Below are positions 9,123-17,124 of a stretch of DNA of 45,757 nucleotides, piece by piece (position 1 is the stretch's first letter; each line of letters begins with the position of its first letter). Under the pieces are notes generated by a model. That model worked only from the letters and a program-made list of their open reading frames with translations, had not been told where the DNA came from and made no database searches. A program made the translations under genes and the position numbers. The DNA lies in NCBI RefSeq assembly GCF_025354735.1, contig NZ_JANXMI010000287.1, forward strand, positions 1 through 45,757, in the 5' to 3' direction. This stretch comes from Rugamonas sp. (lineage in GTDB: Bacteria; Pseudomonadota; Gammaproteobacteria; Burkholderiales; Burkholderiaceae_D).

Positions 9123-9884
9123 ATGACGACAACTTATAACAGTTTGAGAGACAAGCGCGTCTTCATTACCGGTGGCGGCAGCGGCATCGGTGAAGCGCTG
9201 GTGGCGTCGTTCGCGGCGCAGGGCGCGCGGGTGGCCTTCGTCGACATCGCCGACGAGGCCAGCGTGGCGCTGTGCGCGCGGCTGGCGGCGCAGGGGCTGC
9301 CGGCGCCGCTGTTCCGCCGCTGCGACATCGGCGACATCGGCGGGCTGCAAACGGTGATGCGGGAACTGGCCGCGCAGATGGGCGACTTCGACGTGCTCGT
9401 CAACAACGCCGCCAACGACCAGCGCCACCAGATCGGCGACGTCACCGTCGAGTATTACGACGAGCGCATCGCCATCAACCAGCGTCCCATGTTCTTCACC
9501 TGCCAGGCCGTCGCGCCGGCCATGGTGAAGAAGGGCGGCGGCTCCATCATCAACGTCAGCTCGATTTCCTGGCACGTCAAGAACGGCGGCTATCCGGTCT
9601 ACGCGGCGTCGAAGGCGGCCGTGGTCGGCCTCACGCGCGGCCTGGCCCGCGACCTGGGCGCCCACGGCATCCGCGTCAACACGGTCACGCCGGGCTGGGT
9701 CATGACGCAGCGCCAGGTCGACCTGTGGCTGGACGCGGCGGGCGAGGCGGACATCAAGAAGAACCAGTGTCTGCCGGGCAAGCTGATGCCGGAGGATGTC
9801 GCCAACATGGTCCTGTTCCTGGCCGCCGACGACAGCAAGATGTGCACGGCGCAGGAATTCATCGTCGACGCGGGGTGGTGCTGA
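9123..9884 (+). CDS. SDR-family sugar 1-dehydrogenase (L-arabinose / D-galactose type)
   Basis: A 253-residue short-chain dehydrogenase. Visible motifs are the nucleotide-binding TGGGSGIG (16-23), NNA (94-96), the catalytic Ser in NVSSISW (144-150) and YAASK (Tyr160, Lys164). It ends in GWC after FIVDA. In this operon it most likely oxidises the beta-aldose to the aldonolactone (L-arabinose to L-arabinono-1,4-lactone, perhaps also D-galactose). Known aldose dehydrogenases of this kind occur in both the SDR and the Gfo/Idh families, so the substrate is an inference. The stop overlaps the next start as TGATG, so it is translationally coupled to the epimerase. I see no strong ribosome site before the ATG. 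No lactonase gene follows. Confidence 0.8.
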   Translation: MTTTYNSLRDKRVFITGGGSGIGEALVASFAAQGARVAFVDIADEASVALCARLAAQGLPAPLFRRCDIGDIGGLQTVMRELAAQMGDFDVLVNNAANDQRHQIGDVTVEYYDERIAINQRPMFFTCQAVAPAMVKKGGGSIINVSSISWHVKNGGYPVYAASKAAVVGLTRGLARDLGAHGIRVNTVTPGWVMTQRQVDLWLDAAGEADIKKNQCLPGKLMPEDVANMVLFLAADDSKMCTAQEFIVDAGWC

Positions 9885-10906
9885 TGTCGCGCCCGAATGA
9901 AGAAGGTTTGTACACGCTGAGCAACCGGCAGGGCATGCGCGTGCTGGTGTCGGCGCGCGGCGCCACGCTGGTGTCGTGGCTCACGCCCGACAGCGGCGGC
10001 CGCATGGCCGACGTGCTGCTCGGCTATCCCGACCGCAGCGGCTACCAGGATAACTCGACGGCGTATTTCGGCGCGCTGGTGGGCCGCTGGGCCAACCGCA
10101 TAGACGGCGCCAGGTTCACGCTCGACGGCGTCGACTACCAGCTCGACCCCAACGACCGCGGCAATCACCTGCACGGCGGCGGCACCGGTTTCCACCAGGC
10201 CGAATGGACGGCGCGCCAGGACGACGCCGGCCTGTCGCTGACGCTGGAGTCGCCGGCCGGCGAGGGCGGCTATCCCGGCACGCTGAAGGTGGCGGTGCGC
10301 TACGAGCTCAACGACGACGGCGCCCTGTCCATCGTCTACGAGGCCAGCACCGACGCGCCGACGCCGGTCAATCTGACGTCGCACCCGTATTTCAATTTGA
10401 ACGGCGGCGCCAGCGACATCGGCGACCATTTGCTGTCGATCGCGGCCGACGACTACCTGCCGATCGATTCGACCGGCATCCCGCTGGGCGTGGAGCCGGT
10501 GGACGGCACGCCCTTCGATTTCCGCCAGCCGGCCGCCATCGGCCCGCGCCTGCGGCTCGATGAGCAGCTGAAAAACAAGCAGATGAAGGATGCGCTCGGT
10601 TTCGACCATTGCTACAGCCTGCGCGGCGGCCGCAGCGCCGAGCCGCGCGAAGTGGCGCGCGTGTTCGACCCGGCCACGCGCCGCACGCTGACGGTGTCGA
10701 CCACCGAGCCCGGCCTGCAATTTTATAGCGGGAATTATCTGGAAGGCGTGATCGGCCGCCGCCCCGAGCCCTACGCCATCCATGATGGTTTCTGCCTGGA
10801 AGCGCAAGCCTTCCCGGACCAGGTCAACGGTCCCGACGCGGAAGCGGTGATTTTGCGGCCGGGGCAGGTCTACCGGCAGACCACGATTTACCGCCTCGGC
10901 GTGTAA
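9884..10906 (+). CDS. Aldose 1-epimerase (mutarotase)
   Basis: A 340-residue GalM-type mutarotase that interconverts alpha and beta anomers of aldoses. Residues expected in the active site are Asn71-Arg72, His97 (HLHGG), the catalytic base/acid pair His167 (SHPYFNL) and Glu306 (CLEAQAFPD), and Asp241 (FDHCY). The start is the ATG of the TGATG overlap with the dehydrogenase gene; a longer in-frame extension upstream is only read-through of the dehydrogenase in another frame. Supplying the right anomer to the coupled dehydrogenase would explain the tight linkage. It is the last gene before a strong terminator. Confidence 0.9.
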   Translation: MSRPNEEGLYTLSNRQGMRVLVSARGATLVSWLTPDSGGRMADVLLGYPDRSGYQDNSTAYFGALVGRWANRIDGARFTLDGVDYQLDPNDRGNHLHGGGTGFHQAEWTARQDDAGLSLTLESPAGEGGYPGTLKVAVRYELNDDGALSIVYEASTDAPTPVNLTSHPYFNLNGGASDIGDHLLSIAADDYLPIDSTGIPLGVEPVDGTPFDFRQPAAIGPRLRLDEQLKNKQMKDALGFDHCYSLRGGRSAEPREVARVFDPATRRTLTVSTTEPGLQFYSGNYLEGVIGRRPEPYAIHDGFCLEAQAFPDQVNGPDAEAVILRPGQVYRQTTIYRLGV

Positions 10907-10936
10907 GCGGGCAGTGAGATAAGCGAGATGTGGGCA

Positions 10937-10962
10937 GGGAGGATGACCATCCTCCCTTTTTT
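10937..10962 (+). terminator. Rho-independent terminator of the pentonate operon
   Basis: A perfect 8-bp stem GGGAGGAT/ATCCTCCC (10937-10944 with 10949-10956) with a 4-nt loop, followed directly by six T residues. It lies 30 bp after the epimerase stop and before the convergent LysR gene. Confidence 0.9.
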
Positions 10963-10993
10963 ATTGCGCGGCGCTTTTATCGGGCCGCCGCGC

Positions 10994-11935
10994 TCAATAA
11001 ATCTCGGCCGCCGCCACCCGTATCGCGTCCAGCATCACGCGGGCGCCCGGCGACAGCAGGTGGCTGCGGCGCGTGATGATGCCGAAGGAATCCATGCGGC
11101 ACGGCAGCTGGATGGGCAGGATGGTCAAGATATTCAGCGACACATAATAGCGCGCCACCTCCACCGGCATCACGTGCAGGCTGTCGGTCTGTTGCAGCAG
11201 GGCCGTGATGAGCAGCAGCGCCGTGGTGTCGACCACGTTCGACGGCGGTTGCAGGCCGATGTTGCGGAACATCATCTCGCAGCGGTGGCGCAGCACGCTG
11301 CCCTGCGGCGGCAGGATCCAGGCGTCGCCGGAGATCTGCTGCAAGCTCAGGCCGACGGCCGTCGCCAGCGGATGGCCGACCCGGGCCACGGCGCAGACGG
11401 GCTCATCGGCCAATTCCTCGTACTGCAAATCGGCGTCCGGCTGTTCCTCCAGGATGCGCCCGACCATGAAGTCCAGACTGCCGCGCCGCAGCCGTTCCAG
11501 CAAGATATTGCTGGTCTCCATCTGCATGCCGATGCGCAGCAGCGGCGCCAGCTCCTTGACGCGCGAAATCGCGCGCGGCAGCAGCGACATGCTGGGCGCC
11601 ATGATCATGCCCACTTCGACCTTGCCGGCCAGCCCGGACTTGAGCGCGACGATATCCTCGTGCGCCAGCGACAAGCTCGTCAGCGCCATGCGCGCGTGCC
11701 GTATCATCGATTCGCCGTAAATGGTCGGCCGCATGCCGCGCGGCAGCCGCTCGAACAGCTCGACGTCGAGCATGTCTTCCAGATCCTTGAGCTGCTTGGA
11801 CGCGGCCGGCTGCGTCATGTGCAGCTCTTCGGCGGCGCGGTGGATGTTGCGCTGCTCGTCCAGCGCTATCAATAAAAGCAATTGCCGCGTTTTCAGGCGG
11901 GCACGTAAAAACCAGTTCGGGTTCGGGGTATCCAT
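10994..11935 (-). CDS. LysR-family regulator (GbpR-like) of the sugar locus
   Basis: A protein of about 313 residues with an N-terminal winged helix (RLKTRQLLLLIALDEQRNIHRAAEELHMTQPAASKQLKDLEDMLDVELFERLPRG in segments from residue 12) and a C-terminal LysR substrate domain. The sequence and its place beside a ChvE-type transporter resemble GbpR, the LysR regulator of galactose-binding-protein genes in Agrobacterium and Azospirillum. The start is uncertain: ATG at 11933-11935 has GAGG immediately against it, while an in-frame TTG at 11941 would place that GAGG inside the gene. A 16-bp inverted repeat (11945-11960) lies only 4-25 nt upstream, suggesting autoregulation. It faces the dgoK operon and converges on the pentonate operon, and it is the obvious candidate to bind the three shared operators. 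Confidence 0.88.
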   Translation of the reverse strand: MDTPNPNWFLRARLKTRQLLLLIALDEQRNIHRAAEELHMTQPAASKQLKDLEDMLDVELFERLPRGMRPTIYGESMIRHARMALTSLSLAHEDIVALKSGLAGKVEVGMIMAPSMSLLPRAISRVKELAPLLRIGMQMETSNILLERLRRGSLDFMVGRILEEQPDADLQYEELADEPVCAVARVGHPLATAVGLSLQQISGDAWILPPQGSVLRHRCEMMFRNIGLQPPSNVVDTTALLLITALLQQTDSLHVMPVEVARYYVSLNILTILPIQLPCRMDSFGIITRRSHLLSPGARVMLDAIRVAAAEIY

Positions 11936-11944
11936 CCTCAAACT

Positions 11945-12017
11945 ATATCAGAATCGATATCGGATATGGCGAATAATTGATTGGTAAGATATGGGTCACG
12001 GATTTACCATCAGTGTT
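11945..12017 (+). promoter_or_regulatory. Predicted LysR-type operator and promoter of the dgoK operon
   Basis: The inverted repeat ATATC-N6-GATAT lies at 11945-11960, the -35-like TTGGTA at 11981-11986 and the -10-like TACCAT at 12005-12010, with the same 18-nt spacer as the other two modules. The operator centre is again near -64 from a start near 12017. The core differs from the other two promoters (TTGGTA for TTAGAA) but keeps ATTGATT and AAGATAT. The operator also abuts the start of the divergent LysR gene. Confidence 0.62.
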
Positions 12018-12043
12018 CCCTGATGCTTTGATACCCAAACTCC

Positions 12044-13054
12044 ATGAATATTGTCACCATTGATGCCGGCACCACCAACACGCGCAGTTCGCTGTGGATC
12101 GATGGCAAGCTCGTCGCCAAGGTCCAAGTCGAGGTCGGCGTGCGCGACACGGCCATCAACGGCAACAATAAGGCCCTGAAACAGGCGGTGCGCGACACCA
12201 TCAACGGCGCGCTGGCCAAGGGCGGCGTGGCCGCCGGCGACGTGGCGCTGACGCTGGCGTCGGGCATGATCACCTCCGCGCTGGGCCTGCTGGAAGTGCC
12301 GCACGTGCCGGCCCCGGCCGGACTGAAGGAATTGGCAGCCGGCATGGTCGAACTGTCGATGCCGGAAGTGTTTTCGCAGCCGCTGTGGCTGGTTCCCGGC
12401 GTGCGCAACCACTCGGAGCCGGTCGGCCTGCACAACGTCGAAGCGATGGACATGATGCGCGGCGAAGAGACCGAAGTGGTGGGCCTGCTCAAGCGCCTGG
12501 ACCTCGACGGCCGCGCCCTGCTCATCATGCCGGGTTCGCACACCAAGCTCGTCAGCGTGGACGACCAGCGCCGCATCTGCGGCTGCGCCACCACGGTGGC
12601 CGGCGAGCTGTTGCAGGCCATCACCCAGCACACCCTCATCAGCCAGACCCTGGAGTCGGGCTTCGCCGAAACGCTGGTGCCGCAGATGGTGCTGGCCGGC
12701 GCCGCGTCGGCCCAGCGCACCGGCCTGGCGCGCGCCTGCTTCAGCGTGCGCACGCTGGGCCTGTTCACGGCCAGCGAGCGCAACGACCGCGCCAACTTCC
12801 TCATGGGCGCCGTGCTCAGCGGCGACATGCTGGCCCTGAAAAACAGCAGCGCCATCAAGATGCGCCCCGACACCACCATCGTCATCACCGGCAAGCCGCT
12901 GCTGCGCGACGCACTCAATTTACTGATCCAGGAAAATGGATTCTTTTACGGCAAGCGCATCGTCGTCAGCGACGAGCAGCAAGCCGACATGGCCGGCTAC
13001 GGCGCCATCACCATCGCCCGCGAGCGCGGCCTGCTTCCCACCCATGCCCTATAA
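12044..13054 (+). CDS. dgoK: 2-dehydro-3-deoxygalactonokinase
   Basis: A 336-residue sugar-acid kinase of the DgoK family that phosphorylates 2-keto-3-deoxygalactonate at C6 with ATP. The N-terminal phosphate-binding motif IDAGTTNTR, the central LASGMITS, LIMPGSHTKLVSVD and the C-terminal VITGKPLL are family features. It is the first gene of the plus-strand operon facing the LysR gene. The predicted leader is only about 27 nt and no strong ribosome site is visible. With the aldolase two genes later it makes the phosphorylated branch, so hexonates (D-galactonate) are the likely input here. Confidence 0.9.
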   Translation: MNIVTIDAGTTNTRSSLWIDGKLVAKVQVEVGVRDTAINGNNKALKQAVRDTINGALAKGGVAAGDVALTLASGMITSALGLLEVPHVPAPAGLKELAAGMVELSMPEVFSQPLWLVPGVRNHSEPVGLHNVEAMDMMRGEETEVVGLLKRLDLDGRALLIMPGSHTKLVSVDDQRRICGCATTVAGELLQAITQHTLISQTLESGFAETLVPQMVLAGAASAQRTGLARACFSVRTLGLFTASERNDRANFLMGAVLSGDMLALKNSSAIKMRPDTTIVITGKPLLRDALNLLIQENGFFYGKRIVVSDEQQADMAGYGAITIARERGLLPTHAL

Positions 13055-13069
13055 TTATTTCGAGACACT

Positions 13070-14803
13070 ATGAGCACCACACCTAAAACCAAACGCCCAC
13101 TCCGCTCCCAAGCCTGGTTCGGCGGCGACGACAAAGACGCCTTCATCCACCGCAGCTGGATGAAGAACCAGGGCCATCCGAACGACGCCTTCGACGGCCG
13201 TCCCGTGATCGGCATCTGCAACACCTGGTCCGAACTGACGCCGTGCAACGGCCACTTCCGCGAACTCGCCGAGCACGTCAAGCGCGGCATCCTGGAGGCG
13301 GGCGGCTTCCCGGTCGAATTCCCGGCCATGTCGCTGGGCGAATCGAACCTGCGCCCGACCGCCATGTTGTTCCGCAACCTGGCCTCGATGGACGTCGAGG
13401 AATCGATACGCGCCAACCCGATCGACGGCGTGGTGCTGCTGGTCGGCTGCGACAAGACCACCCCGGCCTTGCTGATGGGCGCGGCCAGCGTCGACTTGCC
13501 GACCATCGTGCTGTCGGGCGGCCCCATGCTCAACGGTAACTACCGCGGCAAGCCGATCGGCTCCGGCACCGACGTCTGGAAATTCTCCGAAGAAGTGCGT
13601 GCCGGCACCATGACGCTGCACCAGTTCAAGGAAGCCGAATCGTGCATGTCGCGGTCGACCGGCCACTGCATGACCATGGGCACGGCTTCGACCATGGCCG
13701 CGATGGTCGAATCGCTGGGCGTGACCTTGCCGGGCAACGCCGCCATTCCCGCCGTCGACGCGCGCCGCAAGCTGCAAGGCCAGCTGACCGGCCGCCGCAT
13801 CGTCGACATGGTGCATGAAGACCTGAAACTGTCCAAGGTGCTGACCCGCGAAGCGTTCGAGAACGCCATCATGGTCAACGGCGCCATCGGCGGCTCGACC
13901 AACGCCGTGGTCCACCTGATCGCCATCGCGCGCCGCATCGGCGTCGACATGTCGCTGGCCGACTGGGACCGTTTGGGCCGCGACATCCCGTGCCTGCTGA
14001 ACCTGATGCCGTCCGGTAAATACCTGATGGAAGATTTCTACTACGCGGGCGGCCTGCCGGTCATCATCAAGGACTTGCTGGGCAAGCTGCACAGCGAGGC
14101 GCTGACCGTCACCGGCGCCACCATGGCCGTCAACGTGGCCGACGCCGAAAACTTCAACACCGACGTGATCCATCCTTTGGAAGCGCCGTTCAAGGAAGAG
14201 GGCGGCATCGCCGTCCTGCGCGGCAACCTGTCGCCGCGCGGCGCCATCATCAAGCCGTCGGCCGCCACGCCGAAGCTGATGCAGCACCGCGGCAAGGCCG
14301 TGGTCTTCAACAACATCGAGCACTACAAGGCGCGCGTCGACGATCCTGAACTCGACATCGACGCCGACAGCATCATGGTCTTGCAGAACTGCGGCCCGAA
14401 AGGTTATCCCGGCATGGCCGAAGTGGGCAATATGGGCCTGCCGAAGAAGCTGCTGGAAAAAGGCGTGACCGACATGGTCCGCATCTCCGACGCCCGCATG
14501 AGCGGCACCGCCTACGGCACCGTCGTGCTGCACGTGGCGCCGGAAGCGGCGATGGGCGGTCCGCTGGCCCTGGTGCGCGATGGCGACATGATCGAACTGG
14601 ACGTGCACGGCCGCCGTTTGCACCTCGACGTCAGCGACGAGGAACTGGAACGCCGCCGCGCCGAATGGAAAGAGCCCGAGCAGCAAATGAAGGGCGGCTA
14701 CCAGTCCATGTACATCAAGCACGTGCTGCAGGCCGACGAAGGCGTCGACCTCGACTTCCTGGTCGGCTGCCGCGGTTCGGCCGTGCCGCGCGAGTCGCAT
14801 TAA
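13070..14803 (+). CDS. IlvD/Edd-family dehydratase, second copy, probably D-galactonate (or broad aldonate) dehydratase
   Basis: A 577-residue paralogue of the 4748-6487 dehydratase, keeping the same cluster ligands Cys59, Cys127 and Cys200, the lysine in CDKTTP and the RMSGTAYG serine. The two align without large gaps over their length. Placement between the ketodeoxygalactonate kinase and the KDPGal aldolase suggests dehydration of D-galactonate to 2-keto-3-deoxygalactonate. D-galactonate is classically handled by the enolase-superfamily enzyme DgoD, which is absent here, so an IlvD-type enzyme would replace it. It could also accept C5 acids. The 15-nt gap after dgoK and the 36-nt gap to the aldolase support one transcript. 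Confidence 0.85.
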   Translation: MSTTPKTKRPLRSQAWFGGDDKDAFIHRSWMKNQGHPNDAFDGRPVIGICNTWSELTPCNGHFRELAEHVKRGILEAGGFPVEFPAMSLGESNLRPTAMLFRNLASMDVEESIRANPIDGVVLLVGCDKTTPALLMGAASVDLPTIVLSGGPMLNGNYRGKPIGSGTDVWKFSEEVRAGTMTLHQFKEAESCMSRSTGHCMTMGTASTMAAMVESLGVTLPGNAAIPAVDARRKLQGQLTGRRIVDMVHEDLKLSKVLTREAFENAIMVNGAIGGSTNAVVHLIAIARRIGVDMSLADWDRLGRDIPCLLNLMPSGKYLMEDFYYAGGLPVIIKDLLGKLHSEALTVTGATMAVNVADAENFNTDVIHPLEAPFKEEGGIAVLRGNLSPRGAIIKPSAATPKLMQHRGKAVVFNNIEHYKARVDDPELDIDADSIMVLQNCGPKGYPGMAEVGNMGLPKKLLEKGVTDMVRISDARMSGTAYGTVVLHVAPEAAMGGPLALVRDGDMIELDVHGRRLHLDVSDEELERRRAEWKEPEQQMKGGYQSMYIKHVLQADEGVDLDFLVGCRGSAVPRESH

Positions 14804-14839
14804 TCCGCACCCCGCTGTATTCATAGAAAAGGTCACATC

Positions 14840-15490
14840 ATGTTGAAATACGCCATCTTCCAGGGCATCCTCGAACGCCGCATGGTCGCCATCGTCCGCG
14901 CCGGCACCCCTGACGCGGCGCTGCAAATGGCCGAAGCCTGCATCGCCGGCGGCATCACCGCGCTGGAAGTGGCGTTCACCACGCCCGACACCATCGGCGT
15001 CATCAAGACGCTGCGCGAGCGCCACGGCGCCAACGTGATGCTGGGCGCGGGCACGGTGCTCGATCCTGAAACGGCGCGCGCGGCGATTCTGGCCGGCGCC
15101 CAGTTCATCATCTCGCCCAGCGTCAATGTCGAAACCATCAAGCTGACGCAGCGCTACCAGGTGCTGTCGATGCCGGGCGCGATGACGCCGACCGAAATCG
15201 GCCTGGCCCTCGAAGCGGGCGCCGACATCGTCAAGGTGTTCCCGGCCGAAGTGTTCGGACCGTCGTACATCAAGGCGCTGAAAGCCCCGCTGCCACAGGC
15301 GGCGCTGATGCCGACCGGCGGCGTGACCGTCGAAAACCTGGCCGACTGGTTCGCCGCCGGCGCCACCGCCGTCGGCATCGGCAGCAGCCTGACGGCGCCC
15401 GGCGCCAGCGGCGACTACGCGGCCGTCACCACGCGCGCGCGGGCCTTCGTCGACAAGATGGAAGAAATCAAGCGCGGCTGGAAAGCGTAA
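14840..15490 (+). CDS. dgoA: 2-dehydro-3-deoxy-6-phosphogalactonate aldolase (Eda/DgoA family)
   Basis: A 216-residue class I KDPG/KDPGal aldolase. The Schiff-base lysine is Lys132 in DIVKVFPAE; Glu43 in ALEVAFTTP is the usual acid/base, and MLGAGTVLD and PTGGVTVEN bind phosphate and substrate. It would split 2-keto-3-deoxy-6-phosphogalactonate into pyruvate and glyceraldehyde 3-phosphate. The family also contains Entner-Doudoroff KDPG aldolases; linkage to dgoK favours the galactonate isomer. It is the last gene of the operon and is followed by a strong terminator. Confidence 0.88.
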   Translation: MLKYAIFQGILERRMVAIVRAGTPDAALQMAEACIAGGITALEVAFTTPDTIGVIKTLRERHGANVMLGAGTVLDPETARAAILAGAQFIISPSVNVETIKLTQRYQVLSMPGAMTPTEIGLALEAGADIVKVFPAEVFGPSYIKALKAPLPQAALMPTGGVTVENLADWFAAGATAVGIGSSLTAPGASGDYAAVTTRARAFVDKMEEIKRGWKA

Positions 15491-15519
15491 TCGTATAAAC
15501 GATATTAATCGTATCAACC

Positions 15520-15545
15520 AAAAGGCTGCCCGCGGGCGGCCTTTT
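15520..15545 (+). terminator. Rho-independent terminator of the dgoK operon
   Basis: An 11-bp stem (15520-15530 with 15535-15545, one T-G wobble) with loop CGCG. The arms begin AAAA and end TTTT, so it can work in both directions. It lies 30 bp after the aldolase stop and before the convergent acetyltransferase gene. Confidence 0.85.
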
Positions 15546-15582
15546 CCACGTCCTGCGCCGATACACGGCTGGCCGTGGCGAA

Positions 15583-16038
15583 TTAGTGCGCCAGCTGGAC
15601 CTTGCGCTGGAAGGGGTTGAGATCCTTGCGCAGGATGTTGGGCACCATGGGATCGTCGACGAAGGACAGGCTGTCGTAGAAGGCCCTGCTGTTCGGCTCC
15701 GGCCGCAGCAGGATGCGGCGGATCGCCAGCTTGATGCACAGATCCTCGATATGGCGCAGCAGCCAGCGGCCCACGCCCAGGCGACGGAATTTGCTCTTGA
15801 TGACCAGGTCGGACACGTAGCAGAACTCGGGCGGCGCCAGCTCCAGACGGGCGATGCCTATCCTGACTTTTTGGTATTCCACGCTGACCCATTGGGCCCG
15901 GCTGTGGGGACTGCGGATGGTGTCGGACTCGCGCCGGGTGACGGACCAGCCGGCGTCTTTTTGGAACGCCAGCAGGGCTTTTTCGGTGGGTGGTTCCGTC
16001 ATGGGGCAAAAAACCAACTGGGCAAGCAGGGTGGGCAT
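15583..16038 (-). CDS. GNAT-family N-acetyltransferase
   Basis: A 151-residue GNAT acetyltransferase. The acetyl-CoA-binding motif A is seen in VSDLVIKSKFRRLGVGRWLL (pattern R-R-x-G-x-G), followed by the beta strand IRRILLRPEPNSRAFYDSLSF typical of the fold. The acceptor substrate cannot be told from the sequence. Two starts are possible: the ATG at 16038 (used here) or the ATG at 16002; neither has a strong ribosome site. It is monocistronic, with a good promoter upstream and converging on the dgoK operon terminator. Confidence 0.78.
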   Translation of the reverse strand: MPTLLAQLVFCPMTEPPTEKALLAFQKDAGWSVTRRESDTIRSPHSRAQWVSVEYQKVRIGIARLELAPPEFCYVSDLVIKSKFRRLGVGRWLLRHIEDLCIKLAIRRILLRPEPNSRAFYDSLSFVDDPMVPNILRKDLNPFQRKVQLAH

Positions 16039-16112
16039 GGCGTGGCGATCTTCATAAAGGGCGGGTTCGCTGCCAGCGTAAACCGCGTCAAATCGGGCGG
16101 CAAGCGGGGAAT

Positions 16113-16142
16113 TGTATAAATTGTTTCGGGGAAGTATGGCAA
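16113..16142 (-). promoter_or_regulatory. Promoter of the acetyltransferase gene
   Basis: On the minus strand, TTGCCA (16137-16142) and TATACA (16113-16118) are 18 nt apart, a good sigma-70 match about 70 bp upstream of the gene. The rest of 16143-16307 holds only the leader of the next plus-strand gene; nothing else is recognisable. Confidence 0.55.
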
Positions 16143-16307
16143 TGTTTCACAAATATATAGACCCGTTACCGGCCGTTAATTCTTGCCGGCCCTTGGAAGC
16201 GCGCGCTTCAGCACCAATTAAGGCGGCAAGCGGCGAGCTGGCGCATACTGTCACCTCCGTGCCGGATCGCCGGCCAGTGTCGCCATCCACGTCCACAGGA
16301 GTCCACC

Positions 16308-16967
16308 ATGAGCCCGCAAGAAACCCAGTCCCTGCAAAATTTTCTGACTCAGCTGATACAGGTGCGGGGCATCGCCAAGGATGCCCAGGCCGGCGCCATG
16401 ATCGCCGCCGCCGTCGCGCAGCAGCCCGATGCCGCCTATTTGCTGGTGCAGCGCGCGCTGCTGATGGAGCAGGCGCTCAATAACGCCAACGCGCAAATTG
16501 CGACGCTGCAAAATCAGCTGCAAGCGGTGCGGCAGCAAGCGCCGTCGCGCGGCTTCCTCGACGCCGACAACTGGGGCACGCCGGCCGTGCAGCGTCCGAT
16601 GCAGCAGCAGCCCATGCAGCAGCCGATGCAAGCCATGCAGCAGCCGATGATGCAACAGCCGATGTACGCGGCGCAGTCGCCCGGCTTCTTCGGCGGCGGT
16701 TTCGGCGGCGTGCTCGGTAATGTGGCGACCACCGCCGCCGGCGTGGCCGGCGGCGCGTTCCTGTTCCAGGGCATCGAGCATTTGCTCAACCGCGGCGACG
16801 GCGGCGGCTTCCTCGGCTCCGGCGGCGGCTATGGCGGCAACTACGCGCCGCCGTACGAAAGCACCACCGTCACCAACAACTATTACAACGACACGCCCGA
16901 CTACAACGTCAGCGCCGACGCGCCCGTCGACGACGGCAGCTGGGGCGACGACTCGGCGCTGAGCTGA
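16308..16967 (+). CDS. DUF2076-family protein with Met/Gln-rich linker
   Basis: A 219-residue protein of the DUF2076 family, function unknown. Residues 1-75 form an alpha-helical N-terminal part (MSPQETQSLQNFLTQL to ATLQNQLQAVRQQ) with coiled-coil character. Residues about 95-125 are a low-complexity linker of repeated MQQP-like units. Residues about 128-165 are a Gly-rich stretch (FFGGGFGGVLGNVATTAAGVAGGAFLFQ) that could enter a membrane, and the tail is Gly/Tyr/Asp-rich. GGAG lies 8 nt before the ATG. It appears monocistronic. The family is often suggested to be periplasmic or membrane-associated, but no signal peptide is visible here. Confidence 0.8.
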   Translation: MSPQETQSLQNFLTQLIQVRGIAKDAQAGAMIAAAVAQQPDAAYLLVQRALLMEQALNNANAQIATLQNQLQAVRQQAPSRGFLDADNWGTPAVQRPMQQQPMQQPMQAMQQPMMQQPMYAAQSPGFFGGGFGGVLGNVATTAAGVAGGAFLFQGIEHLLNRGDGGGFLGSGGGYGGNYAPPYESTTVTNNYYNDTPDYNVSADAPVDDGSWGDDSALS

Positions 16968-16981
16968 GCGCCATCGCGGCG

Positions 16982-17039
16982 GATGGCGGCGGCCTGCGAT
17001 GGCCCGCGCCGCCGACTGGTTTCGGCGCCCGCCGCCATC
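16982..17039 (+). repeat. Inverted repeat after the DUF2076 gene
   Basis: Perfect 11-bp arms GATGGCGGCGG/CCGCCGCCATC (16982-16992 and 17029-17039), with a further GC-rich stem possible inside. It could end the DUF2076 transcript in a factor-dependent way; there is no T-run. Confidence 0.4.
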
Positions 17040-17124
17040 GCGCAGTCGCCGCCGCCTGCGCAATTGACGCGATGCGCGGCGATTTGCGCTAACATGATCG
17101 GCCCAGCCCCGACCGAGAATCGCC

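Noticed and set aside
9272..9883. N-terminal extension of the aldose 1-epimerase
   Set aside because: It reads another frame of the SDR gene; the epimerase starts at the ATG of the TGATG overlap at 9884, and the extension is Arg-rich noise.
13055..16009. Very long minus-strand open frame (about 984 codons) across the second dehydratase, the aldolase and the acetyltransferase
   Set aside because: It crosses several well-supported genes and their terminator; its product is His/Arg-rich without motifs. It is an antisense GC artefact.
17062..17096. TTGACG ... TAACAT as the promoter of the flavin reductase-like gene
   Set aside because: The spacer is about 20 nt, too long for a sigma-70 promoter; the real promoter is not identified.
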